Assembly: GCA_003138515.1 (NCBI GenBank)
Contig: PLGG01000062.1
Location: 1 to 64,000, forward strand
DNA length: 64,000 nucleotides
Source of the DNA: Acidobacteriaceae bacterium
GTDB taxonomy: Bacteria > Acidobacteriota > Terriglobia > Terriglobales > Acidobacteriaceae
Direction: 5' to 3'
Positions within the stretch are counted from its first letter, which is position 1. Every line of letters begins with the position of its first letter. Of this stretch, positions 45,884 to 53,739 are shown piece by piece. The position numbers were made by a program, and so were the translations under genes. The notes beneath the pieces were generated by a model. That model did not search any database, was not told the DNA's origin, and saw only the letters and a list, made by a program, of their open reading frames with translations.

Positions 45884-46693
45884 ATGCAAATGTCCAGCAC
45901 CAAGCGTTCTGTTGTCTGCGCGCTGTTCTCAATGGCGGCACTTTGCGCGGCCGCGGCGTCCCAAGCTCAATCACCACTCGACGGCACCTGGCGCGTTGAC
46001 CTTGCGCAAACCAAGTTCAGCCCCAAGCCGCTCTCCTTTTACCTCAGCCAGGGCTGGTATCACTGCACAGGCAGTTGCAACCCGGCCTACGACATTGCAG
46101 CCGACGGCCAGGATCATGCCGTCGCCGGCCATTCTTACGACACGTTGAGCGTCACCATCGTGGACGACCACACCATTTCCACCGTCGCCAAGAAGGGCGG
46201 CACGGTGATCTTCGAACAGACCCGCGCTGTCTCTGCCGACGGCAAGACACTCACCGTCAAAACTGTCGATCACCCCATGAATGGCGGCCAACCTTCGACG
46301 TATGAGTCGACGGCCAAGCGCAGCGGTAAGGCCCCTTCCGGCGTGCACGCCACTTCAGGCGACTGGATCATCGTCAAGCAGACCGGCAGCGGCACTGAGC
46401 TCCTGACCACTTACAAAACCAGCGGCGATGAGATCACCATGTCCGATCCCACCGGCGCGGGCTACACCGCCAAGCTCGATGGCAACGATTATCCCGTCCA
46501 TGGCGCCTACGGCTACGACGCTGTTTCTCTTAAGAAGATCAACGCCCACACCTTCGAGGAGACCGACAAGCGCGACGGCACCGTCACCGATGTCTCCACC
46601 ATGACCGTTTCCGCCAACGGCAAGACGCTGACCGTGGTCGACACCTCCAAACTCACCGGTCGCGTCGACACCTTCACCGCGACCAAGCAGTAA
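45884..46693 (+). CDS. Secreted beta-rich protein of unknown function
   Basis: 269 residues; GAGGAGGA lies just before ATG 45884. Signal peptide 1-28. The mature protein has a duplicated pattern: SPLDGTWRVDLAQTKFSPKP, DGQDHAVAGHSYDTLSV, TRAVSADGKTLTVKTVDHP and then DGNDYPVHGAYGYDAVS, TMTVSANGKTLTVV, suggesting two lipocalin-like or calycin-like halves. A Cys pair near residue 60-64 may form a disulphide. Function unknown. Confidence 0.75.
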   Translation: MQMSSTKRSVVCALFSMAALCAAAASQAQSPLDGTWRVDLAQTKFSPKPLSFYLSQGWYHCTGSCNPAYDIAADGQDHAVAGHSYDTLSVTIVDDHTISTVAKKGGTVIFEQTRAVSADGKTLTVKTVDHPMNGGQPSTYESTAKRSGKAPSGVHATSGDWIIVKQTGSGTELLTTYKTSGDEITMSDPTGAGYTAKLDGNDYPVHGAYGYDAVSLKKINAHTFEETDKRDGTVTDVSTMTVSANGKTLTVVDTSKLTGRVDTFTATKQ

Positions 46694-46728
46694 CAGCAAC
46701 GGCCGCACCTTCAGCGACTTACCCGGCT

Positions 46729-46764
46729 CCAGAGTCCGCCGCGAATCCCCTCGGCGGACCCTGG
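46729..46764 (+). terminator. Terminator-like hairpin after the secreted protein
   Basis: 46729-46741 pairs with 46752-46764 (12 of 13 positions) around a 10-base loop. It lies 36 bp after the stop. No T-run follows, so it may act as an mRNA 3' stabiliser instead of a classical terminator. Confidence 0.55.
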
Positions 46765-46882
46765 CGCCCTTCCCCGCCTCCTGTAGAAAAACCAAGTGAC
46801 ATAAATCACACCCAAACAGCCACCTTCTTGGCAAACTGGCTTCCTCGATTGCAAAAACATAAAACCCCGAGGGCCGCGTTTC

Positions 46883-47092
46883 ATGAACAACACCATCCTG
46901 CTTCAAAAGCTCATCGCCATTGAAAAGTCCATCGGCATGGCCGACAACGCAACAATTCGCCAGCTCGTCTATGAAGCCGAAGATTACCTGCTTCAGCTCC
47001 AAAAAGACCATGCGCAAAGCTTCTTCAGGGACTCCTGGCGCGCCAACATGCCTCGGTTTCATGTAATCGGCGAGGTTTCGCAGAACCAATAG
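46883..47092 (+). CDS. Small helical protein of unknown function
   Basis: 69 residues from ATG 46883. One long amphipathic helix (LQKLIAIEKSIGMADNATIRQLVYEAEDYLLQLQK) followed by an aromatic-containing tail. No signal or TM. Composition is coding-like; it may be a small regulator or partner protein. No family recognised. Confidence 0.6.
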   Translation: MNNTILLQKLIAIEKSIGMADNATIRQLVYEAEDYLLQLQKDHAQSFFRDSWRANMPRFHVIGEVSQNQ

Positions 47093-47188
47093 CTCACCCA
47101 GCCAGCAAACACCCGTTGGTTCTGACGTGTACGGGATTCGTCTCCTGACGCAATCCCTCTTCAACCCGCCCGCTCCACAGCCGCTACA

Positions 47189-47211
47189 GGTGATTTGCAT
47201 CACAGTATACT
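47189..47211 (+). promoter_or_regulatory. CRP/FNR-like palindrome over a -10 element of the heme operon
   Basis: GTGAT-TTGC-ATCAC at 47190-47203 is a perfect palindrome that fits the CRP-type pattern nGTGA-N6-TCACA. TATACT at 47206-47211 could be a -10 box 25-30 bp before the hemX ATG. The palindrome then lies around -20, a place more suited to repression than activation; another promoter upstream is possible. Confidence 0.5.
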
Positions 47212-47242
47212 GAATGGTTACGCCTTTACCGTAAAAGCTGCC

Positions 47243-48082
47243 ATGTACCTGCTTTGGCTACGAGTTGCGGCCATTCTATATGCTGGCGGATGTGTCGCCG
47301 TCTTCCCGGCGGTGCTCTCGAACTCCATCCCCTGGCGAAAGACCTGCGTCCACCTGGGCGGCCTGGCCTTCTTTTTTCATTTCGTCTCAGTCGTCGAGAT
47401 GCTCGTCCTCGCCCACCGCTGGATGCCCGTCGGCGTCCGCGAGATCGAGTCTCTGCTCGGCTTTGTCGTTGCCGGCCTGTTCTTCCTCGTTTGGTGGTTC
47501 TACGATGCCATCTCGCTCGGCATCTTAGCCCTCCCCGCCACATTCTTTCTCGTTTTCATCCCCGCGCTCGGGCCCGGCGCCTACCGGTTTCCGTCGCAGC
47601 GAGTGTGGATGAGCTGGCTGGTGGCGCACATCATCGCGTTGCTGCTGGCTTACGCTGCGCTGTGCTTCAGCTTGCTGGCCTCGGTCATGTACCTCGTCCA
47701 GGAGCGCAGGATCAAGGCCAAGCACAAGCCCGGTCACACCGCGAGGTGGTGGGGACCGCTCGACTGGCTGCCGCCGCTCGACACGCTTGAGCGTCTGTCT
47801 CTCGCTACCCTCGAATTCGGTTTCCCCTGCATGACTATCGGATTGTTGATCGGCGTCGTCCTGGTCCAGGAAACCTCGCTTGGCGCTTCCTATTTTCTCG
47901 ACCCCAACATTCTCGCTTCGTTCGCGATGTGGATTGTTTATGCCACGCTCCTCTCGCTCCGTCTCGGCATTGGGCTGCGCGGTCGCAGGGCCGCCTACGT
48001 CTCCGGCGCGGCGATGGTGGTCATGATGGCCGTCTGGGCCGCCAACTTCATCAGTCAGGTGCACAGGTTCGGTCCCCAATGA
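47243..48082 (+). CDS. hemX: CcsA/HemX-family membrane protein
   Basis: 279 residues from ATG 47243; a TTG at 47195 is inside the CRP-like site and not used. Eight hydrophobic segments, with VAHIIALLLAYAALCFSLLASV in the middle matching the cytochrome c assembly (CcsA/CcmC) domain, although the Trp-rich WWD signature is not clear. In many bacteria HemX precedes hemA and adjusts its level or handles haem. Stop overlaps hemA start as ATGA. The symbol is by position and fold. Confidence 0.85.
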   Translation: MYLLWLRVAAILYAGGCVAVFPAVLSNSIPWRKTCVHLGGLAFFFHFVSVVEMLVLAHRWMPVGVREIESLLGFVVAGLFFLVWWFYDAISLGILALPATFFLVFIPALGPGAYRFPSQRVWMSWLVAHIIALLLAYAALCFSLLASVMYLVQERRIKAKHKPGHTARWWGPLDWLPPLDTLERLSLATLEFGFPCMTIGLLIGVVLVQETSLGASYFLDPNILASFAMWIVYATLLSLRLGIGLRGRRAAYVSGAAMVVMMAVWAANFISQVHRFGPQ

Positions 48083-49515
48083 CCCTTGCGCTCATCGGCG
48101 TGAACCACAAAACGGCGCCCATTGCGCTGCGGGAGAAGATCGCCATCGGTCGCGACGAGCTGGCCGAAACCACGCGCGCTCTCGCCGCCACGCCCGGCAT
48201 CACCGAGTGCATGATCGTCTCCACCTGCAACCGTGTCGAGCTGCTTTCGGTCGTTGAAGGCGCTGACGTTCCTGTGGCAGCATTCCTGTCGCACCGATTC
48301 GCCATCGACGCGTCCGTTCTCGCGCCCCACCTCTACGAGTACCGCGACAAAGAGGCCGTCAGCCATCTCTTCCGCATGGCCGCTAGCCTGGACTCGATGG
48401 TTGTCGGCGAGCCGCAGATTCTCGGCCAGGTGAAAGAGGCCTTCGCCGTGGCGCGAGCCGCCGGAACCGTTTCCGGCCAACTCGAGCACCTGCTCCAGAG
48501 CGCCTTTGCCGCCGCCAAAAAAGCGCGCAGCGAAACCGGCATCGGCTCCAACTCCGTCTCTATCGCGTCGGTGGCCGTCGATCTAGCCCGCAAAATCTTC
48601 GGCTCGCTCGAGGGCCGCACCGTCTTCCTCGTCGGCGCAGGCAAGATGAGCGAGATCGCCGCGCGCCACCTGGTGCAGCAAGGCGCCGGAGCCATCCTCG
48701 TTTGCAATCGCACCGCCGAGCGCGCCCGCCGCATGGCCGAAGAGTTTCAAGGCTCGGTCGTTCCCGAAGTCATCGACTACAGTCAGCTCTACGACGCCGC
48801 CAGCCGCGCCGACATCGTCATAAGCTCCACCGGCGCGCCGCATCCCATTTTCCGCCCCGAGCATGGCCAGGCCTTCCTCCACAAACGCCGCAACCGGCCC
48901 ATGTTCTTCATCGATATTGCGGTACCGCGCGACGTCGACCCGCTGATGAACAAGCTTGACGGCATCTTCGTCTACGACATCGACGACCTGCAGCAGGTGG
49001 CCGTGGCGCACATGGAAGAGCGCAGCCGCCAGGCCATTGACGCCGAGGCGCTCATCGCGGCGGAAGTCGACCGTTTCCACCAGCGCCAGCGCACCGTCAA
49101 CGTCGCTCCGGCGATCGTCGCCCTGCAGAAGAAGGCCGAAGAGATTCGTGTTGCCGAAATCGAGCGCCTTCACAGCCGTCTCGGAGTACTCAACACGGAG
49201 CAGCTCGCAGCCGTCGAGACGCTCACGCGCGGCCTCGTGAACAAATTTCTCCACCCGCCCATGCAGGCGCTCAAGCAGGCGGCGCGCGAGGGCGATTCGG
49301 CCAAGCTCGACGCTCTCTGCGAAGAGTGGTCGGTCTCGCCGGCCGCGCAAGGCGAAGCGTCGCGAGCCGGATCAAGTCAGACGAATCCGGCCAGCCCTGA
49401 CCCGGCGCTCAGCGCGGAACACCCCGCGAATTCCGCACGCCCAGCAGAAGAAAGCCCGCGCAGGAATGTCGAGAGCGCGACCACGAGTGAAACTGGCGCG
49501 GAGGCTCGCCGATGA
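48079..49515 (+). CDS. hemA: Glutamyl-tRNA reductase
   Basis: 478 residues. Catalytic MIVSTCNRVEL with the nucleophilic Cys, SLDSMVVGEPQILGQVKEAF, the NADPH site VFLVGAGKMSEIAARHL and the C-terminal dimerisation helix are all present. The protein has a C-terminal extension of about 60 Ser/Pro/Ala/Glu residues, low complexity, absent from typical HemA. It makes glutamate-1-semialdehyde from Glu-tRNA, the first committed step of haem synthesis. Couples by ATGA to both neighbours. Confidence 0.96.
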   Translation: MTLALIGVNHKTAPIALREKIAIGRDELAETTRALAATPGITECMIVSTCNRVELLSVVEGADVPVAAFLSHRFAIDASVLAPHLYEYRDKEAVSHLFRMAASLDSMVVGEPQILGQVKEAFAVARAAGTVSGQLEHLLQSAFAAAKKARSETGIGSNSVSIASVAVDLARKIFGSLEGRTVFLVGAGKMSEIAARHLVQQGAGAILVCNRTAERARRMAEEFQGSVVPEVIDYSQLYDAASRADIVISSTGAPHPIFRPEHGQAFLHKRRNRPMFFIDIAVPRDVDPLMNKLDGIFVYDIDDLQQVAVAHMEERSRQAIDAEALIAAEVDRFHQRQRTVNVAPAIVALQKKAEEIRVAEIERLHSRLGVLNTEQLAAVETLTRGLVNKFLHPPMQALKQAAREGDSAKLDALCEEWSVSPAAQGEASRAGSSQTNPASPDPALSAEHPANSARPAEESPRRNVESATTSETGAEARR

Positions 49516-50468
49516 AGCTGCGCATCGGCAGTCGCGGTTCGCAACTCGCGCTGTGGCAGGCCAATCACATCGCCGAATTGCTGCGCATCCAGGGCCACGA
49601 AGTCGAAATCGAAATCATCAAAACCACCGGCGACCGCCTGCAGGAAGTCACCTTCGCAGAAGTCGGCTCCAAAGGAATGTTCACCAAGGAAATTGAAGAA
49701 GCTCTCGCTTCGAGCCGCATCGATCTCGCCGTACACTCGCTCAAAGATTTGCCTACCGAGCTTCCGCCCGGCTTTGCTCTCGCGGCAACGCCGCCCAGAG
49801 TCGACCCGCGCGATGCGTTTGTATCCATCAAGCACGCGAGCCTCACTAAGCTGCCGCGCCGCGCCCGCGTGGGCACCAGCAGCCAGCGCCGCCGCGCGCA
49901 GTTGAAGGCCATGCGCAGCGACATTCAGGCCGTCGAGTTTCGCGGCAACGTCGACACGCGCCTGCGCAAGCTATCTGAGGGCCAGATCGACGCGATTCTG
50001 CTCGCCGCCGCCGGTCTCGATCGTCTCGGCAAGACCGATTGGGTTCGCGAGCGCCTCGATCCCAAAGATTTTTGCCCCGCAGCAGGCCAGGGTTCGCTGG
50101 CCATTGAAATCCGCAGCGGCGACGTTGAGACGCTTGCCGCTGTCGCTTTCCTCGACCACGCCGACACGCGCTTCGCGGTCACGGCCGAGCGCGCGGCTCT
50201 CGCCGCTCTAGGCGGCGGTTGCCAGGTTCCCATCGGAATTCATTGCCGCCCGTCATTTGCTCTGAACGATTCCAGCGGCCAATGGGTCGAGATCTTTGGC
50301 GTCGTCGCTTCGCCGGATTCAGGCAAGCTCGTCCGCGTGCATCTTCACGCGCCGCTCCAGAACACCGATCCTGTTTCGTTGGGACAGGAGGCCGCCGAGA
50401 TGCTCTTCGCACAGGGAGCGGCATCGTTGCTTGCTGCCGGTAGCAACGCCCCCGGCGGAGCCGCCTGA
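49512..50468 (+). CDS. hemC: Hydroxymethylbilane synthase
   Basis: 318 residues. RIGSRGSQLALWQ start, EIIKTTGDR, FTKEIEEAL, DLAVHSLKDLP with catalytic Asp, RRRAQL, FRGNVDTRLRKL, and ALGGGCQVPIG with the cofactor-binding Cys. It polymerises four porphobilinogens to hydroxymethylbilane. ATG overlaps the hemA stop by four bases; its own stop overlaps hemD by one. Confidence 0.96.
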   Translation: MKLRIGSRGSQLALWQANHIAELLRIQGHEVEIEIIKTTGDRLQEVTFAEVGSKGMFTKEIEEALASSRIDLAVHSLKDLPTELPPGFALAATPPRVDPRDAFVSIKHASLTKLPRRARVGTSSQRRRAQLKAMRSDIQAVEFRGNVDTRLRKLSEGQIDAILLAAAGLDRLGKTDWVRERLDPKDFCPAAGQGSLAIEIRSGDVETLAAVAFLDHADTRFAVTAERAALAALGGGCQVPIGIHCRPSFALNDSSGQWVEIFGVVASPDSGKLVRVHLHAPLQNTDPVSLGQEAAEMLFAQGAASLLAAGSNAPGGAA

Positions 50469-51241
50469 TGACCGCGCTGCCGCTTGCCGGAAAGCGCGTC
50501 CTGGTGACGCGCGCCGCGCACCAGGCCGGCAAGCTCAGTGAAGGACTTTGCGCACTCGGCGCCGAGCCAGTCAAGGTTCCGGTCATCGAGATTCGCCCGC
50601 CTGAGGACCTTGCGCCGCTCGATCGGGCGCTGCGTGAACTCAGTTCCTACGATTGGCTCATCCTCACGAGCGCAAATACAGTGCGTGCGCTTGCCGACCG
50701 CGCCGCTGCGCTCGGCCTTAATTTGGCCGCAGCAGCTCGCTTCAACGTGGCCGCCGTGGGAGAAGTCACGGCAGAGGCAGCGCGCCAGGCTGGCTTCGCG
50801 ATCGCGCTGGTTCCAGAGTCGTACGTTGCCGAAAGTCTCGCGAAGAGCCTTGCGGGTCAAACACGCGGGAGGAAGGTTTTGCTGGCCCGCGCAGCCGTCG
50901 CCCGCGATGTCATTCCTCACGCTCTTCGCGCAGCGGGCGCAACAGTCGATGTCGTGGACGCGTACCGAAACGTCATGCCCGAATCTGCCCCCGCACTCCT
51001 GCGAGAAGCTTTGCAGAAGGGAATCGCCGCAGCCGCCTTCACCAGTTCGTCCAGCGTCACCCATCTCGCCGACGCCGCGCGACAGGCCGGGATCGCATTC
51101 CCCTTCGCCGGAGTCGCCGCCATTTCAATCGGTCCCGTAACCAGCAAGACCCTGCGCGACCTCGGCTGGGAACCTGTTGCGGAAGCAAGCCCATCCGACG
51201 TTCCCGGCCTCCTTCGGGCCATCGCCCACGCCGTCCACTAG
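50468..51241 (+). CDS. hemD: Uroporphyrinogen-III synthase
   Basis: 257 residues with the two-lobed HemD plan: GKRVLVTRAAHQAGKLSEGL, PVIEIRPPED, WLILTSANTVRAL, then AVGEVTAEAARQAGF, VLLARAAVARDVIPHALRAAGA and the second-lobe FTSSSSVTHL and AISIGPVTSKTLRDLG. It closes hydroxymethylbilane to uroporphyrinogen III. Overlaps hemC by one base (TGATG). Last gene of the hemX-hemA-hemC-hemD operon. Confidence 0.93.
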   Translation: MTALPLAGKRVLVTRAAHQAGKLSEGLCALGAEPVKVPVIEIRPPEDLAPLDRALRELSSYDWLILTSANTVRALADRAAALGLNLAAAARFNVAAVGEVTAEAARQAGFAIALVPESYVAESLAKSLAGQTRGRKVLLARAAVARDVIPHALRAAGATVDVVDAYRNVMPESAPALLREALQKGIAAAAFTSSSSVTHLADAARQAGIAFPFAGVAAISIGPVTSKTLRDLGWEPVAEASPSDVPGLLRAIAHAVH

Positions 51242-51343
51242 GGTTCTGACCGTTTGTTCATGTACCAATGTGGGTGCCCCATCCTTGCGACGTTCTTGTC
51301 TTTGTCGCAAGGGTAGGAAGCACGAAATCTACCGGTCTGAGAC

Positions 51344-51379
51344 CTAGCTCCGCCAGCTCCGCTAGCACCGCTAGCTCCG
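51344..51379. repeat. 9-bp tandem repeat covering the nth 3' end
   Basis: Units CTAGCTCCG, CCAGCTCCG, CTAGCACCG, CTAGCTCCG. The stop of nth (51371-51373, TAG on the minus strand) and its last two codons are inside the array. Same family as 29528. Confidence 0.9.
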
Positions 51380-52087
51380 CCAAGTCTTATCCTTCGACCG
51401 GCACAGCGGCTCCAGGTTGCACCGGTCGCATTTCGGCTTACGCGCGTCGCACACCTGCCGGCCGTGCTGGATGATCTGGTGCGAGAAACTGATCCACCTG
51501 TCGCGCGGCAGAACCTGCATCAGCTCCTGCTCCACCTTCTCCGCCGTCTCGCTCTTCGCCAGCTCGAGCCGCCGCGATATGCGGAAGACGTGCGTGTCCA
51601 CCACTACGCCCTCAGCCTTGCCGAAGCACACGCCGAGCACGACGTTCGTCGTTTTGCGCGCCGCTCCGGGAATCGTAATCAGCTCAGCGAGCGTCTCCGG
51701 CACTTCGCCGCCGAACTCCGCAATGATCTTCTTCGCCGCGCCCTGGATTGACTTCGCTTTGTTACGGAAGAAGCCCGTGGTCCGAATCAGCTCTTCAAGT
51801 TCCGGCAGCCCCGCCTTGGCCATCGCCGCAGGAGTAGGGAAGCGCCGGAACAATTCGGGCGTCACCATGTTCACGCGCACGTCCGTGCACTGCGCAGAAA
51901 GAATCGTCGCAACCAGCAGCTCCCACGGCGAGCGATGTTTGAGCGCGCACACAGCATTGGGATACGCCTCGTCCAGTCCCTTCAGGATCGCGTCAACGCG
52001 CTCCTTCGCCAGCGCGCCGCGCGCTGCCGGCTTCGCTGTCGTCTTCCTCTCCGGTACGGGCTTGGTCTTCGGTTTTGCGGCAGCCAT
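51371..52087 (-). CDS. nth: Endonuclease III (HhH-GPD with 4Fe-4S cluster)
   Basis: 238 residues from ATG 52087; the frame is open further but the MAAAK start fits the family. HhH motif LITIPGAARKTTNVVLG with the catalytic Lys, catalytic Asp in VVVDTHVFRISRRL, and a C-terminal 4Fe-4S loop with C-x6-C-x2-C-x5-C (CDARKPKCDRCNLEPLC). It removes oxidised pyrimidines from DNA and nicks the AP site. Divergent from the toxin-antitoxin pair with a 76-bp gap. A roughly 25-residue Lys/Pro/Ala N-terminal tail is present. Confidence 0.95.
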   Translation of the reverse strand: MAAAKPKTKPVPERKTTAKPAARGALAKERVDAILKGLDEAYPNAVCALKHRSPWELLVATILSAQCTDVRVNMVTPELFRRFPTPAAMAKAGLPELEELIRTTGFFRNKAKSIQGAAKKIIAEFGGEVPETLAELITIPGAARKTTNVVLGVCFGKAEGVVVDTHVFRISRRLELAKSETAEKVEQELMQVLPRDRWISFSHQIIQHGRQVCDARKPKCDRCNLEPLCRSKDKTWRS

Positions 52088-52127
52088 AGTTAGGAGTTTA
52101 ATCTTGCCTTTCGGAGTCGCAAGAGAC

Positions 52128-52163
52128 TTGACTGTGGACTTTACTGTGGAGTAGAGTCGACAT
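52128..52163 (+). promoter_or_regulatory. Promoter of the toxin-antitoxin pair, leaderless-type
   Basis: TTGACT at 52128-52133 and TAGAGT at 52152-52157 are separated by 18 bp; the antitoxin ATG (52164) is only six bases past the -10 box, so transcription would start at or next to the start codon. Two direct copies of ACTGTGGA (52131-52138 and 52143-52150) fill the spacer and could be operator half-sites. Confidence 0.6.
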
Positions 52164-52397
52164 ATGGAGACGATCCAGGTTGTTCTCGATAAGAAGCTTC
52201 TGCTCGCCGCTGACAAAGCAGCGCGAAGAATGAAGGCGAATCGTTCCGCTCTGGTGCGCGATGCTCTGCGAGAGCATTTGCGTCGGTTGGAAATCCGTAT
52301 GAAAGAGAACCGCGACCGCGAGGCCTACATCAAGCAGCCGCAAGATGAAAACGAAGCGCAGTTGTGGACGACGGTGGCAGCGTGGCCGGAAGAATAG
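52164..52397 (+). CDS. Ribbon-helix-helix antitoxin
   Basis: 77 residues. An RHH DNA-binding N-terminus (METIQVVLDKKLLLAADKAARRMKANRSALVRDALREHLRR) followed by an acidic tail (DENEAQLWTTVAAWPEE) that would wrap and block the toxin. It pairs with the overlapping MazF-like gene. The likely promoter lies directly upstream with repeats that could be its own operator. Confidence 0.85.
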   Translation: METIQVVLDKKLLLAADKAARRMKANRSALVRDALREHLRRLEIRMKENRDREAYIKQPQDENEAQLWTTVAAWPEE

Positions 52398-52714
52398 CTC
52401 GAGGAGACGTCCGTCTCTTTCATTTTGCTTCACCTGACAAGCTGAGACCGGTTGTCGTGCTCACTCGCGATACCGCAATTGACTATCTAGCACATGTCAC
52501 CGTTGCACCCATCACTTCTACGATCCGAGGCGCACCATCGGAAGTCGCTCTGAGCAGCGAGGACGGTATGAGGGCGCCCTGCGCCGTGAATCTCCACAAC
52601 GCAGTCACAGTGCCAAAGGATCGGCTTGGCAGGCGCGTTGCCCAGCTCCACCCGTCGCGAATGAGCGAGATTTGCGCTGCGTTGCGCTTCTCCCTTGGCT
52701 GCGATTCTCATTGA
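52382..52714 (+). CDS. MazF/PemK-type endoribonuclease toxin
   Basis: 110 residues from GTG 52382; GTG 52364 would add six residues. MazF fold: RGDVRLFHFASPDKLRPVVVLT with the catalytic Arg/Pro strand, VAPITSTIRGAPSEVAL with the catalytic Ser/Thr-Arg, and APCAVNLHNAVTVPKDRLGRRVAQL. It cleaves mRNA at short motifs. Its start lies inside the antitoxin gene, so translation is coupled. It ends 24 bp from the convergent hemQ stop. Confidence 0.88.
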   Translation: MAGRIARGDVRLFHFASPDKLRPVVVLTRDTAIDYLAHVTVAPITSTIRGAPSEVALSSEDGMRAPCAVNLHNAVTVPKDRLGRRVAQLHPSRMSEICAALRFSLGCDSH

Positions 52715-52738
52715 CCACTGGGAAAGGGTTCGCCCGCT

Positions 52739-53623
52739 TCATACGCCTGAAAGTTTTCCGCCAAGCCACCCACCCAGCTTCTCTACCGGCAGCCGCACTC
52801 CGATAAAAAACTGCCCAAACAGCGCGTACACCGCGCTCACTTCGTCAAATCGCATTTCGTAGATGAGCTTCTTGAAGACCACCGGATCGTCGGCGAAGAG
52901 ATCGACGCCCCACTCCCAATCGTCCATCCCAATCGATCCGGAAATAATCTGCTTCACATGCTCGGCGTATCGCCGCCCGATCATTCCGTGCTCGTGCATC
53001 ATCCGCTGCCTTTCCGCAAAGGGAACCGTGTACCAGTTCACTTGTTCGCCGCGCTTGCGGTCCATCGGATAAAAGCACAGGTACTTCGCTTCGGGGACAG
53101 AGGGGAACAGCCGTGGCTTCATCGCTTCCGATGCGCGCGCAAGCGACGATGCGATCTCCGCATTCCACTCCGTCGAAAACGCTTCGAATCCCTTGGCCGT
53201 CGCAGCCTCGTACGTCTTGCGGCTCGACTCGTAGAGCCCCAGCTCAACAACGGAGACGTAAGAATGGCGCAGCTCGAGGAAATCGTAGAGCGGCGTCCGC
53301 GCAAGCGCGAGCTCAACCCGATTCAGCTCCTCCAGCGAGTCGCGGAAATGGATGAGCATTAAGTCGCCCTTGTGCCCGAGCTGCGAGTAAAGAGCGGTGC
53401 GAACGGGCCAATCTTGCACACCCTGGTCCATTCGCATTCCCTCATCCACGCTCTTGCGCTCCAAATTCTTCAGGACTGCGACGAATTCTGCGGCGACGCG
53501 TTCGCGATCCGCAGCCGACGCCGCCCGCCACGCCTTCCAGTCGAAGCGAAAGAACTGGTGCAGCACGCTCGAGCCCTCAAGCGTGAGCGGAACGGGCGGA
53601 TGCGTGGGCTGTTGATCGGGCAC
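52739..53623 (-). CDS. hemQ: Coproheme decarboxylase HemQ (chlorite dismutase family)
   Basis: 294 residues, longer than most HemQ (about 250) because of the Pro-rich N-terminus and a C-terminal helix. The signature YLCFYPMDRKRGEQVNWYTVPFAER region holds the catalytic Tyr, and MHEHGMIGRRYAEHVKQIISGSIGMDDWEWGVDLFADDP holds the proximal His and the coproheme propionate site. It makes haem b from coproheme in the coproporphyrin-dependent pathway, complementing hemA-hemC-hemD 2 kb away. Cytoplasmic. Confidence 0.9.
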   Translation of the reverse strand: MPDQQPTHPPVPLTLEGSSVLHQFFRFDWKAWRAASAADRERVAAEFVAVLKNLERKSVDEGMRMDQGVQDWPVRTALYSQLGHKGDLMLIHFRDSLEELNRVELALARTPLYDFLELRHSYVSVVELGLYESSRKTYEAATAKGFEAFSTEWNAEIASSLARASEAMKPRLFPSVPEAKYLCFYPMDRKRGEQVNWYTVPFAERQRMMHEHGMIGRRYAEHVKQIISGSIGMDDWEWGVDLFADDPVVFKKLIYEMRFDEVSAVYALFGQFFIGVRLPVEKLGGWLGGKLSGV

Positions 53624-53739
53624 TTAACCTCCCTCGAACACATCTCATCCTAACAAATGACAATTGCAGACGTGTGCAGCCGCGTCGATGCTCTAGTCCT
53701 AAACTCAAGACCGCGCGAGCGGATATACTGGAAAGGCTC

